Numbered from the stretch's first letter, positions 8,327 through 16,754 are shown. The stretch: DNA of 34,427 nt from a virus (IMGVR_UViG_3300017917_005114:1-34427), one strand, 5' to 3'. Program-made: numbers and translations. The notes: a model not told the origin generated them from the sequence alone.

Positions 8327-9207
8327 GCGAGGTTATAGAAGCATTACAAAAAAAGATAGCCGCTAATTTGCGAGTAGCAATGCCTGCTATCATTAAAAAA
8401 TATGATTTTAAAACGCAAGCAGCCGATGTACAAATTGATATTAAGGAATTATATTTTGACGGAAGTTATAGCGATTACCCTATAATTTCAGGAGTACCCG
8501 TTATCTTTCCTAGAAGCGGAGGAGCATCAATAACAATGCCAGTAAAAGCAGGTGATGGATGTTTACTTGTGTTTTTAGATAGAGACGCAAGCAGCTGGCT
8601 ACTTGGGGCGTCTGGGCTAGTGCCACAAAGCAGGCGAGTTCATCATTTAAGCGACGCAGTAGCAATTATCGGTCTTAATCCTTTTAGCAAAGTCTCAGCG
8701 GCTGAAAATAACGAAGATGTATTACTTCAGTTTTCAGATTCAAAGATTAGACTAAAACCTAGTGGAATAATTGATATTCATAATGCTAAAGAGGTGAATA
8801 TTAAAACCGAAAATGTTATAATCAATTGTAAGAATGCTAATGTAAAAGCTGCTGAGAATGTAAGTATTGAATGCAAGATTGCTGGCATTAAATCGAGTGA
8901 AAGTGCTAATATAGAAACAAAAACTGCTAGTATTAAAGCAAGTGGAACTATCAATACAGAAACGCCAAATTTTATTCAAAAAGGTAATATGAAAATTGAC
9001 GGAAATATTGAAATCACTGGAACTAGTTTATTAAAAGATAAATTAACTAGTCAGAAAGGCATAGAAAACAGTGGTGCTAACCTAGTATCTAATGGCAAGA
9101 TATTTGAAACACATACTCATCTTTACCAAGATGTTACAAGCGTCACTGCTCCAGATGGTCCATGTAGTATAATAAAAACACCAACAAATTCAAATCAACC
9201 ACAATGA
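8323..9207 (+). CDS. Baseplate spike protein, Gp138-N / gpV-like
   Basis: Starting at ATG 8323 (overlapping the hub stop) the protein has 294 residues. Residues ~25-110 match the Gp138 N-terminal OB-fold of membrane-piercing spikes, with YDFKTQAADVQIDIKELY and YPIISGVPVIFPRSGGASITMPVKAGDGCLLVFLDRD. Residues ~150-245 are a repetitive valine/isoleucine-asparagine-lysine strand pattern typical of a trimeric beta-helix needle. The HTH in FETHTHLY near the C-terminus is an H-x-H iron-binding motif like that at spike tips of P2/phi92-type phages. The gene overlaps the wedge gene by four bases. Confidence 0.8.
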   Translation: MSEVIEALQKKIAANLRVAMPAIIKKYDFKTQAADVQIDIKELYFDGSYSDYPIISGVPVIFPRSGGASITMPVKAGDGCLLVFLDRDASSWLLGASGLVPQSRRVHHLSDAVAIIGLNPFSKVSAAENNEDVLLQFSDSKIRLKPSGIIDIHNAKEVNIKTENVIINCKNANVKAAENVSIECKIAGIKSSESANIETKTASIKASGTINTETPNFIQKGNMKIDGNIEITGTSLLKDKLTSQKGIENSGANLVSNGKIFETHTHLYQDVTSVTAPDGPCSIIKTPTNSNQPQ

Positions 9208-9557
9208 AACACGATATATTACTAACAGGCGGTCATGATCTAGCTATTATTGATTTTGATTTAAAACTCACTGATGAAACAAGCGTTGTAGCCCAGAGAG
9301 TAAAAAGGGCTTTGCTATTATTCAAAGGGGAGTATTTCCTAGATAGTGAAATTGGCATGCCTTATTATAATGACATTCTAGGTACTAAAAACTCCCTTGA
9401 TACGATTCAGGCTATTTTCATAAATGCTATAAGAGAAGTGAAGGGCGTAGCTGATGTCAAAGAGTTTAATATAGCTTTTAATAATCCAAACAGAACGCTT
9501 ACAATTAATATGACTATAAAAGACATTCTAGATAATGAAATAGATATAAGTATATGA
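9204..9557 (+). CDS. Baseplate wedge protein, gpW/gp25-like
   Basis: A 117-residue protein of the GPW/gp25 family, which nucleates sheath polymerisation on the baseplate. Diagnostic are TSVVAQRVKRALLLFKGEYFLDSEIGMPYYNDIL ('v.q.i...L.t.kGEwfld...G.py...ilG'), which holds the conserved 'E' and 'G.pY' residues, and the closing strands NRTLTINMTIKDI. The family's usual length is about 100-140. Coupled at both ends by ATGA overlaps. Confidence 0.85.
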   Translation: MKHDILLTGGHDLAIIDFDLKLTDETSVVAQRVKRALLLFKGEYFLDSEIGMPYYNDILGTKNSLDTIQAIFINAIREVKGVADVKEFNIAFNNPNRTLTINMTIKDILDNEIDISI

Positions 9558-10990
9558 GCGATTATGGATTAACAGCTCAAGGGTTTACTCCCAAATCTTT
9601 TGAAGTAATAACAAAAGAACTGCAAGAAGAGCTTATATCTAATTTAGGGCCACTTAATTTTGATGATAATACTGTTATCTCAAATATTGTTAATATTTTT
9701 GCAGAAAGAGAAGCTTTAATCTGGCAAGTTGTTACATCTCTATATGATAGTATGTCGCCTTCAGCAGCTGAAGGTATTAGTTTAGATAACCAAGTAGGAC
9801 TTATCGGCTTAAAAAGATTAGAGGCCAGCTATAGTTATGTTACTGCTCAAATCATGGCTGAGAACTATACTACAATTCCACAAGGAAGTATTGCTTATAT
9901 AGAGAATAAAGATAACAATTTTTTATTATCTAACGAGGTTATTGTCAGTAATGAATCATGTGTCGGTATATCTTTAAACATAACAGATAATACGCTTGCA
10001 AACTATAGTCTGACAATTAATGGCATATTATTAATTTACACAAAGGTAGAAAAAGATACAACGACAACTATAGCAGTTGCCTTAAAAGCTTTAATAGATC
10101 AGAACTCGATTTTAAAAGAAATTCTGATGGTTGATATTACGGGTAGCAACCTAAATATAAAATCTACATCTTATGTGACTAGCTTTGCAATTTATGTAAG
10201 TAATGGAATAACCATAATAAATACTACTGCGAACAGCAAGTTTATATCAGAAACAAAAGGTAGTATTCCTGTTCCTCCTTATAGTTTGAATAAAATTAAG
10301 ACTTTAGTTCCAGGGTGGATATCAATTAATAATAATGCTGCTGGAGTTACTGGTAGGAACGATGAAACTGATTATGACTTGCGCCAGCGTAGAAAGATAT
10401 CATTATCATTACCAGGACGAGGTACACTGAAATCACTTGAAGCAAAACTCTTAAACCTCAAGGAGGTTACTGCCGTATTAGTCGAAGAAAATATCACTGA
10501 CCAAAACCAAGGATTACTTACTCCTCATAGTTTTTTAGTAACAGTTAATGGAGGAAGTAATGAAGATATAGCAAAGGTGATATGGATGTATAAGCCTATA
10601 GGCATTGCTTCTGTAGGTGAGGTGGAAATCACTATTACTGACACGACTAACAAACCTCAGATAGTAAAGTTTAATAGGGCTAAAAATATATATGCTTTTA
10701 TCGATATTACTCTTACAACAGATAGCACCTTTGCTATAGCTTCAATTGATACTATCAAATCAGAGATTATAAATGAAATCTTATCATTAACACTCGGGGA
10801 AACTTTAATCTATCAGACATTCTTTGGTATTATTTATAAACAAAGCGGAATATTAACTGCCTCAATACTACTTGGGAAAAGTGATAATCCAGAGGCGACT
10901 AATGTTACAAAAACGGCAGCAAACATCACTATTGATTCCCATGAGATTATTGTTAGTGATACATCAAAAATAAAAGTAACTACTTCATGA
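9554..10990 (+). CDS. Baseplate protein J (gpJ-like)
   Basis: A 478-residue protein of the Baseplate J family. The start YGLTAQGFTPKSFEVITKELQEEL is typical, as are NIVNIFAEREALIWQVVTSLYDSMSPSAAEGISLDNQVGLIGLKR (the N-terminal 'a.re..lwe.....y.s..p..A.G..Ld..a...Gi.R' motif), GRNDETDYDLRQRRKIS and the later NVTAVLVEENITDQ-like block. It forms the wedge with the gp25-like and gpI-like proteins. It overlaps both neighbours by four bases. Isoleucine/threonine-rich composition reflects the low GC. Confidence 0.85.
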   Translation: MSDYGLTAQGFTPKSFEVITKELQEELISNLGPLNFDDNTVISNIVNIFAEREALIWQVVTSLYDSMSPSAAEGISLDNQVGLIGLKRLEASYSYVTAQIMAENYTTIPQGSIAYIENKDNNFLLSNEVIVSNESCVGISLNITDNTLANYSLTINGILLIYTKVEKDTTTTIAVALKALIDQNSILKEILMVDITGSNLNIKSTSYVTSFAIYVSNGITIINTTANSKFISETKGSIPVPPYSLNKIKTLVPGWISINNNAAGVTGRNDETDYDLRQRRKISLSLPGRGTLKSLEAKLLNLKEVTAVLVEENITDQNQGLLTPHSFLVTVNGGSNEDIAKVIWMYKPIGIASVGEVEITITDTTNKPQIVKFNRAKNIYAFIDITLTTDSTFAIASIDTIKSEIINEILSLTLGETLIYQTFFGIIYKQSGILTASILLGKSDNPEATNVTKTAANITIDSHEIIVSDTSKIKVTTS

Positions 10991-11772
10991 GTTTACAATA
11001 TATAGAAAATCATGTTGAACTAGCAAATAGCAGGTTAGTACAACAAGACAAAGAAAGTTATAATTTCGTCAAATTACTATCTACTCTTACAGGTAAACTG
11101 CAAGAAATAGAAGATGCTTTATTCTACTTGTTTGATCGGATGGGAATATTTACAGCTGAAGGAAAAACTCTAGATATAATTGGAGAGATAGTAAACGAAG
11201 CAAGAAAGTCTAGAATTGACGCAGAATATCGATTTGGCATCTTAAGAAAGATTATGCAAAATAACTCTTGTGGTACTCCTGAAGATATTATTAACCTAGT
11301 ATTATTTTTTGTAAAGGATATTAGCCAAATACGTCTTATAGAAACTAGTTATAGTTATTTTTTTATTGAAGTTAGAACCGATATTGGAATTGATACGATC
11401 AAAGTTATGAAAGAAATAATTTTAGCAGCAAAACCCGTCGGTGTCGCTTTTGGGATTATAGTTATTAGACTGAATCAACTTAATATTTTCGACGAAACAT
11501 ATAGTGAGATTTATGATTATACTGTTGATAAGAAGTCCCAAAATATGCTCCAGGTTAATGTAAACGGTGACACATTAGCAGTTACATTAAAGCACGGTGC
11601 ATACATAAATTACGGTATGTATTATAACAAGAATTTTCCAAAGGTAAGTAATAGAAATAGTTTACCAAATCCTGCAACTGCACAAGAAGATATTTACTGC
11701 GTTGGCGCGGATGAATTAGCTATTAAAATCGGTATAAAGTGGGAATTTGTCTTAATATTATGGAGCAATTAA
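10987..11772 (+). CDS. Baseplate wedge / tail protein, gpI or DUF2612-like
   Basis: A 261-residue protein following gpJ, the usual slot for the P2 gpI or DUF2612 protein that closes the wedge and attaches fibres. The N-terminal helices (LSTLTGKLQEIEDALFYLFDRMGIFTAEGKTLDIIGEIVNEAR) match the pattern 'l.......le......l......A.G..LD.iG.i.g..R'. They are followed by 'D..yR..i...i..N...GT.edii' (AEYRFGILRKIMQNNSCGTPEDI), which is strongly DUF2612-like. The C-terminal 80 residues are different in style and may contact the fibre. ATGA overlap with gpJ, 1 base to the next gene. Confidence 0.75.
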   Translation: MSLQYIENHVELANSRLVQQDKESYNFVKLLSTLTGKLQEIEDALFYLFDRMGIFTAEGKTLDIIGEIVNEARKSRIDAEYRFGILRKIMQNNSCGTPEDIINLVLFFVKDISQIRLIETSYSYFFIEVRTDIGIDTIKVMKEIILAAKPVGVAFGIIVIRLNQLNIFDETYSEIYDYTVDKKSQNMLQVNVNGDTLAVTLKHGAYINYGMYYNKNFPKVSNRNSLPNPATAQEDIYCVGADELAIKIGIKWEFVLILWSN

Positions 11773-11773
11773 A

Positions 11774-12946
11774 ATGAGTAAAATTCAGTTACCTAACTTA
11801 GAATCACTAGAAGAAAGTCCAAACACAAATGACTTATTCTTAATCAGGAGAAGTGGCAGTAACAGCGACGGTAAAATTAGATATTCTAAGTTGGTTAAAA
11901 ATATTCTTCCTCAATTAACCTATGACTATAACCCTATTAATGCAACAGACGCATTTATTATGCGTAGGATTGATAGTTCTGGTGTCTATAGTCCAGAGGA
12001 AGTAAAAGTACAATTCAAAAACTTATATTCTAGCGTTAACAACACTATAAAGACAAGCAACGTTTTTGATATAGTTTCTTTTACAGATTCTAGTGTGAGT
12101 ATATTAATTGCTTTAAAAACAAGCTTTGGAACTCCTCTTACTGAATTAAAAAAGAATATGGAAATATGTTTTATTTCTGATCAGGATCGTCTAACAGATA
12201 AGAAATTTAAAATTAGAGTAGACAATATAAGTATAGACTCAGGAATATTATTATATAACGATTCATCGGTTGCTAAAGAACTTAAAAAAGGTTTAGAAGT
12301 TAGAACAATATTCAATGGTACAGACTTTATTATAAGTTCTATTTCTGACATTTTTACAGGTTTAAATTTTTTTGATGATTCAACAGCAGTCGCTGGAGGA
12401 GATTTATTACTAGTCAGAAAAAAAGATGAGAGTAATGATAAAAAAATTAAATATTATCAATTAGCTAACAACATTATACCTCAATTAGAGGTTTATTATG
12501 ACACAATTACCTCCAGAGATCTTTTACCTATAAGGCGAATGGATCCACAAGGAGGTTATTTGGAATCAAAGGATAGAAAGGTAACTTTTTCTAATCTATG
12601 TAACCACGTTAACAACACTATAAAAACTAGTAACTTTTTTGATCTAATTTCTATTACTGAAAGTTCGGTAAGCATGTTAATTCATCTAAAAACAAGCTTT
12701 GGACTTCCTCTTACTGAATTAAAACAGAATATGGAAATATGTTTTATACCTCCATCGAATTATAGTTTATTAGGTAATACAACGGGATATAAAATTAGGA
12801 TAGATGACTTAGAAATAGAAAATGGTATCATAATGGGTTATCCTTATACTAATAAATTTAAAGGCAGTCTGATTAAAGATGTAGAAGTTAGAACAATATT
12901 CGATGGTACGAATTTCCGACTAAGTTATTTTTATAAGACTAATTGA
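11774..12946 (+). CDS. Candidate tail fibre / receptor-binding protein with two duplicated modules
   Basis: A 390-residue protein at the end of the tail operon, where fibre genes lie. It opens with MSKIQLPNLESLEES..NDLFLIRR, like adaptor regions of phage fibres. Residues ~10-192 and ~197-388 are tandem copies of one module. Shared pieces are VNNTIKTSN.FD..S.T.SSVS, LKTSFG.PLTELK.NMEICFI and VEVRTIFDGT/NGT. The repeat distance in DNA is about 573 bases, since GTTAACAACACTATAAA occurs at 12035 and 12608. No chaperone gene for fibre folding is seen. I recognise no named family. The function is inferred from position and modularity. Confidence 0.6.
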   Translation: MSKIQLPNLESLEESPNTNDLFLIRRSGSNSDGKIRYSKLVKNILPQLTYDYNPINATDAFIMRRIDSSGVYSPEEVKVQFKNLYSSVNNTIKTSNVFDIVSFTDSSVSILIALKTSFGTPLTELKKNMEICFISDQDRLTDKKFKIRVDNISIDSGILLYNDSSVAKELKKGLEVRTIFNGTDFIISSISDIFTGLNFFDDSTAVAGGDLLLVRKKDESNDKKIKYYQLANNIIPQLEVYYDTITSRDLLPIRRMDPQGGYLESKDRKVTFSNLCNHVNNTIKTSNFFDLISITESSVSMLIHLKTSFGLPLTELKQNMEICFIPPSNYSLLGNTTGYKIRIDDLEIENGIIMGYPYTNKFKGSLIKDVEVRTIFDGTNFRLSYFYKTN

Positions 12947-13005
12947 TAAAGTATAGTAAAAGTTAGATTTAATTAAAAAAAATAACAATAAACAAGAGTA
13001 GAATT

Positions 13006-13389
13006 ATGTTTTTAGGAGAAAAAGGAAAAGAATTACAGGAAAGATTTAAAATAAATGTAAATTTTGCTGAGGTAGAAGATATATTAGAAAAATATTTATT
13101 CAAACCTCAAAGAGAGAGATTAGATCAAAATCAAATTGACGCTCTGACTTTGCTTGTAAGCTATATAGGAGAAGAAAGATTTGCAAAATCCATAGTGTTA
13201 AAAGCGATAATAAATATTACTGACGAAGATATTAAGGAATATTACGAATTATCAAAAGAAGAAAAACCTAGATTATATAAACAAGCTGGTTGGAATTTCG
13301 CCTATGAAGTAAGGATGTTTGCTGAAGATGCGATGGAAGGAGAATATATTGGTCAAGAATTTGGCAAGTTATTTAATACAAATAATTGA
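13006..13389 (+). CDS. Hypothetical acidic helical protein
   Basis: A 127-residue, probably all-helical protein I do not recognise. It is rich in Glu and Lys, with helices around LEKYLFKPQRERLDQNQIDALTLLVSYIGEERFAKSIVLKAIINI and ..WNFAYEVRMFAEDAMEGEYIG. No signal peptide or membrane segment. It follows the fibre gene after 59 AT-rich bases on the same strand and is the last gene before the strand switch, so it may be a late accessory protein such as a fibre-associated factor or a virion moron. AACAAGAG upstream gives a modest ribosome-binding site. Confidence 0.6.
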   Translation: MFLGEKGKELQERFKINVNFAEVEDILEKYLFKPQRERLDQNQIDALTLLVSYIGEERFAKSIVLKAIINITDEDIKEYYELSKEEKPRLYKQAGWNFAYEVRMFAEDAMEGEYIGQEFGKLFNTNN

Positions 13390-13450
13390 TATCTAACGGC
13401 ACTTCTACCAACAGATATCTAGAACTAGAAGAACTGGGGGTTAGTTAGAT

Positions 13451-14584
13451 TTATTCTAAAATTTCAGAATGAGTTTCACCTAATAATTGAATTTCATTAT
13501 TTTGTTCTTCTAAAGCTGGTGTTTCAGGTAAGATGGAATGGTATAAATGCGAGCTTTCGGAGTTCATATGGGATAGAAAAAAGGGAGCAAAAATAGCACC
13601 TTTCAACAAAGCGTTCCAATCTTTTGTAGCATCTAAACCTTGAGATACTACAGGTAATGCAAACCATCCACCTTCTAATACCGATGATATTCCAAGAAGT
13701 AATTGTTTATAATTATAATTACTTCCTTCTACATTTTTTTGAAATAACTTTTTTAAATTCGAATACTCAGATAATCCAAGTGTAATATTTCCTACGACTC
13801 CACCTGTGATAATGGAAATTGGTAAGCTAACATTTTCATCTATACCTATTTGTTTTTGGAATTCATTAAAAATATAAGTTAGACTAATTCCTCTACCTAT
13901 TAATGAGATACCAGATAGTCCATAAACAGTAATTTTACTACCAAGACTAGATAAATCTACTGTTTCAGATTTGCCTACAATATATTTACTAATCTGCTCA
14001 AAATTATTAAGTGTTTTGAAAAATATTAAAGGTAGAGATGTAAATGTTGCCCAAGCAATAAATTGATCAAACCCATGCGTTCCCTCTACTTTTTGATCGT
14101 TTAGTTCTATATTCCATAACATACCGACAGGGATTAAAGAACCTACAAAACCACCAACTTTACATAAAGCTAAAGCCCCTTTTTGAATCTTGTTAAGTTC
14201 TGGTGCTTCTTCTTTTTGCGAATTAAAAAAATAATTGTATAAATAAAAACCAGTAGAAGCTCCAGCAACAATTAGAGTATTAATTGTTGAAATAGCAAAA
14301 AATGTAGAATTACCATGAACATCAACACCGTAATTCTCTAAATGCTCTACTTCTTCATTAAAAATAGGCATCATAGCAAGACCAACGCCAGCACCTAATA
14401 TCGTACTACCAAATATTAACCATTTTTTACTACAAGTCTTTTTAGGTATGTTTAAATTTATCTCTTGCTGTAATTCTTCCGTTTGTCCAGAAGGATTTAC
14501 TAGCAATTTAGTATCAAGACTCAGTCTTTGTATATTTTCTTTTTCTGGCACTACATGAGAAAAAGAATGAGATTTTTTCTTCAT
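13451..14584 (-). CDS. Multi-pass membrane protein, unknown function
   Basis: A 377-residue protein with a soluble, polar N-terminus (residues 1-50) and about eight hydrophobic stretches between ~53 and ~345, several glycine-rich (STILGAGVGLAMM, IITGGVVGNITLGL). The C-terminus is acidic and probably cytoplasmic. The start is 3 bases after the stop of the 52-residue gene, so it is the last gene of the - strand operon headed by the resolvase. No transporter signature, Walker motif or enzyme motif is visible. It is not a standard virion or lysis protein. As cargo it could alter the host cell envelope or act on the eukaryotic host, but that is inference. Confidence 0.65.
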   Translation of the reverse strand: MKKKSHSFSHVVPEKENIQRLSLDTKLLVNPSGQTEELQQEINLNIPKKTCSKKWLIFGSTILGAGVGLAMMPIFNEEVEHLENYGVDVHGNSTFFAISTINTLIVAGASTGFYLYNYFFNSQKEEAPELNKIQKGALALCKVGGFVGSLIPVGMLWNIELNDQKVEGTHGFDQFIAWATFTSLPLIFFKTLNNFEQISKYIVGKSETVDLSSLGSKITVYGLSGISLIGRGISLTYIFNEFQKQIGIDENVSLPISIITGGVVGNITLGLSEYSNLKKLFQKNVEGSNYNYKQLLLGISSVLEGGWFALPVVSQGLDATKDWNALLKGAIFAPFFLSHMNSESSHLYHSILPETPALEEQNNEIQLLGETHSEILE

Positions 14585-14587
14585 AAT

Positions 14588-14746
14588 TTATTTACAGCTG
14601 TCCCATGGCTCGCACCCATAAGCTTTTTGAGGATAAATACCGAACTTTGGATGTACTGAATGTTTTTCTATATTGTAAGTAACTACTAGTATATTAATAA
14701 TTGTGAATATACAAAATAATGATAAGTTTATTATAAATAGTTTCAT
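14588..14746 (-). CDS. 52-residue membrane peptide downstream of spanins
   Basis: A short gene whose ATG (14744-14746) overlaps the TGA of the o-spanin gene and is preceded by AAAGAGGAG at ideal spacing, so translation is well supported. Residues ~2-23 form one hydrophobic segment (FIINLSLFCIFTIINILVV) followed by a short polar tail with two cysteines (GCEPWDSCK). It could be a lysis accessory, a small regulator of the spanins or a membrane toxin-like peptide. No family is recognised. Its stop lies 3 bases before the start of the 377-residue membrane protein. Confidence 0.6.
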   Translation of the reverse strand: MKLFIINLSLFCIFTIINILVVTYNIEKHSVHPKFGIYPQKAYGCEPWDSCK

Positions 14747-14997
14747 TTTTCTAACTCCTCTTTATAAATATTATATTTAACTCTAAAAATATATAGCTCG
14801 TTTAACCAATTATTGAGGTTATCGCATTTCTTGCGAGGTATACAAACAGATTCAACTTCCTTAACTGCCTCTAATGATATTGTAGGCATTTCAGGTAGGT
14901 TAATTTTAGGTACTTTATCTGTTCTTGTCTGACAACCGCTCAAGATTAGTATCAAGATCAGCGGGTTCAATTTTTTCAGTAGCATCCAACACCTCAT
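14743..14997 (-). CDS. o-spanin, Rz1-like lipoprotein
   Basis: An 80-84-residue lipoprotein. ATG 14985 (MLLKKL) has AGGTG close upstream and gives a neat lipoprotein signal: positive N-terminus, LILILI core, LSGC lipobox with Cys at residue 18. Downstream is a proline-rich strip (VPKINLPEMPT), typical of Rz1, then CIPRKKCDNLNNWL with a Cys pair. Its 5' end lies inside the i-spanin gene in another frame (14915-14997), the hallmark overlapped Rz/Rz1 arrangement. The pair would fuse inner and outer membrane in the last step of lysis. Confidence 0.75.
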   Translation of the reverse strand: MRCWMLLKKLNPLILILILSGCQTRTDKVPKINLPEMPTISLEAVKEVESVCIPRKKCDNLNNWLNELYIFRVKYNIYKEELEK

Positions 14998-15154
14998 TTT
15001 GAATATTTATTACTTTATCTTTTTGACTGTTATCTTCAGTAAGCTTTATGTTTTCAGTTGATAATGTCTTATTTCTTTTTAGAATATAAATAGTAAAAAA
15101 AGCTACTATAACAAGTCCAATATTTTTAATATTGCCAAGAAGAAAACTAATCAT
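14915..15154 (-). CDS. i-spanin, Rz-like
   Basis: From ATG 15154 (MISFLLG..) the product has 79 residues, with an N-terminal membrane anchor (residues ~7-24) followed by a charged, coiled-coil-like periplasmic part with a C-terminal acidic end. The longer frame from 15184 would overlap the upstream coiled-coil gene. The 15154 ATG sits 1 base after that gene's stop and is preferred. Small size, single anchor and the embedded lipoprotein gene together identify it as an inner-membrane spanin subunit. Sequence alone would not. Confidence 0.65.
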   Translation of the reverse strand: MISFLLGNIKNIGLVIVAFFTIYILKRNKTLSTENIKLTEDNSQKDKVINIQNEVLDATEKIEPADLDTNLERLSDKNR

Positions 15155-15155
15155 T

Positions 15156-15593
15156 TTATATTTCTTCAATATGATTATCGCCAATTATAATTACATCATT
15201 TTGTAACTCAAATAATTGATTTCTTAACTCTTCAATATCATGGTCTTTCTGAGTTATTGCTTCACCATTTAAAGCTAACGTAGCTTCTAAATTAGTAATA
15301 ATATTTTGTTTCTCAGTTATAGCCTGATTTTTTAAATTAAGTTCTACTTGAAGACCATTAATAGCATTATCCTTTTGTGTTATAGTCTGACTCTTCGCAT
15401 TTAACTCAGACTGTAAAGTTCCAATGGTATTATCTTTCTGTGTTATGGTTTGAGTTTTAAGATTAACTTCAGCTTGAAGGGTTACAATAGTGTGATTTTT
15501 CTCTGCTAGTTCTTTTTTTAGCTCAGCGACTCTTGCAAGTAACTCATCCCTTTGTATCTGAATAGGAGCTTTTGGCAATTCTTTCATTTTCAT
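15156..15593 (-). CDS. Coiled-coil protein with five 21-residue repeats
   Basis: A 145-residue protein with no signal peptide. Residues ~29-133 consist of five consecutive 21-residue units (three heptads each), e.g. ITQKDNTIGTLQSELNAKSQ, with 63-base DNA periodicity at about 15195-15509. They predict a long regular coiled coil of roughly 15 nm. The start overlaps the barrel gene stop by 4 bases (ATGA). The protein precedes the spanins, so it may be a lysis or virion-length accessory, or an adaptor to a host protein. I recognise no named family. Copy number of such repeats can vary between strains. Confidence 0.65.
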   Translation of the reverse strand: MKMKELPKAPIQIQRDELLARVAELKKELAEKNHTIVTLQAEVNLKTQTITQKDNTIGTLQSELNAKSQTITQKDNAINGLQVELNLKNQAITEKQNIITNLEATLALNGEAITQKDHDIEELRNQLFELQNDVIIIGDNHIEEI

Positions 15594-16267
15594 ATTGCAA
15601 ACCTCATTCCTAGAGTTATATTGTGGATTTCATAAGTACGATTACCTATATTTTGAATCCCTCCTATGATTTTTCTTTTATTACTGCCTAAGTTAAAATA
15701 GTTATAGCTGATTTCACCAGTTACATTATCACTTAGTTTTATATCACTACCTAGGGTTAATTTATAGGCAAACTGATTTCTTTTTTTACTGATTTTGTCT
15801 AACGGATAAATAACATTATCATCCCGAGAGATAGCATAACCTCCCGCAGATTCTTTTAAATGTCCAATACCAACGCCACCACCAACAAAAGGTATAAAAT
15901 TGCCAATAGTTACTATATCTTTATAAATATTAAACATTAAGCTATCTGCCTTGGTTTTTGTAGATATTTTAAAAACATCGCAATTAGGGTTAGTAGATAT
16001 TTCAGATGTTCTAAATAGAAAGTAATAATCAATTACTGTTTCTATCCTGATGCCGTTATCAAATTTATAACCAATACCAGCTTCAATTAGCGGGAAACTA
16101 TCTGATAGTTTAACTTTCCCTTCAAAATCATGGTTACTGAATTTTGTAGTTTTAATGTTATTTAATCCGACACCACCTTTTAAGTAGAAACTTCCATCAG
16201 CATAAGTATTAGAAATAAAAGTTAACATTAGTAATACTGAAAATAGTTTAATCATTTTTTTACTCAT
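15590..16267 (-). CDS. Outer-membrane beta-barrel protein (secreted)
   Basis: A 225-residue protein with a clear Sec signal peptide (KKMIKLFSVLLMLTFISNTYA, cleavage after residue ~23). The mature part alternates hydrophobic and polar residues in about eight strands: DGSFYLKGGVGLN, PLIEAGIGYKFDNGIRIETVIDYYF, IPFVGGGVGIGHL, AYKLTLGSDIKL, TGEISYNYFNLG. It ends HNITLGMRFAI, a typical C-terminal strand ending on a bulky residue (I rather than F). This is the OmpA/OmpW-like small porin type abundant in Rickettsiales. It lies 4 bases downstream of the resolvase gene. As a phage-borne barrel it may be a lysogenic-conversion factor. Confidence 0.75.
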   Translation of the reverse strand: MSKKMIKLFSVLLMLTFISNTYADGSFYLKGGVGLNNIKTTKFSNHDFEGKVKLSDSFPLIEAGIGYKFDNGIRIETVIDYYFLFRTSEISTNPNCDVFKISTKTKADSLMFNIYKDIVTIGNFIPFVGGGVGIGHLKESAGGYAISRDDNVIYPLDKISKKRNQFAYKLTLGSDIKLSDNVTGEISYNYFNLGSNKRKIIGGIQNIGNRTYEIHNITLGMRFAI

Positions 16268-16271
16268 TTTA

Positions 16272-16754
16272 TTAGTTTAATTGATGTTGCTCATAGAGAA
16301 TAAAATCAAGTAGGGCCAAACTATCGGCTTCGTTATCATCAATAGGAGCAAATCCTTTCTTTTTTATAGCATCAATAACACTCTCTTTAGGGCTATTCCC
16401 TTTACCCGTAATATGCTTCTTTATCGTTCCAACAGGTATGCCCTGATATGGTATCTGGTGATGTTCACACCAAGCGGTCAGGTGAGCAAGAAATCCTCCG
16501 TATTTATGGGCGGCATCTACTCCCTTATGGGCTCTTACCTCTTCAAAGTAAATCGCATCAATAGCTCCCAAATTCGCCTTTAAATCGGTAAGCCATCGTT
16601 TAAAACGCAAAAAAGACATACCGCCACCTTCAAATCTACCAGTTTTAAAACTAGCTGTTCCAGAAGTTATGTTACCCGATGGTTCACGAGTAGCCCAACC
16701 AGTAACAGTACCAAGGTCTAAAGCTATAATTGTGGAATGATTTAAGATTGCCAT
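16272..16754 (-). CDS. RuvC-like Holliday-junction resolvase
   Basis: A 160-residue RNase H-fold nuclease of the phage RuvC-like type. The catalytic acidic positions are Asp13 (ALDLGT), Glu71/72 (IYFEEV) and Glu142/Asp144 (DNEADSLALL), with the family TIKKHITGKGNSPKE loop near 110-124 holding conserved lysines. It resolves four-way junctions formed during recombination or resolves branched DNA before packaging. It is the first gene of the - strand operon, divergent from parA. A -10-like TATAAT lies at 16780-16785 on the - strand without an obvious -35. Confidence 0.8.
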   Translation of the reverse strand: MAILNHSTIIALDLGTVTGWATREPSGNITSGTASFKTGRFEGGGMSFLRFKRWLTDLKANLGAIDAIYFEEVRAHKGVDAAHKYGGFLAHLTAWCEHHQIPYQGIPVGTIKKHITGKGNSPKESVIDAIKKKGFAPIDDNEADSLALLDFILYEQHQLN

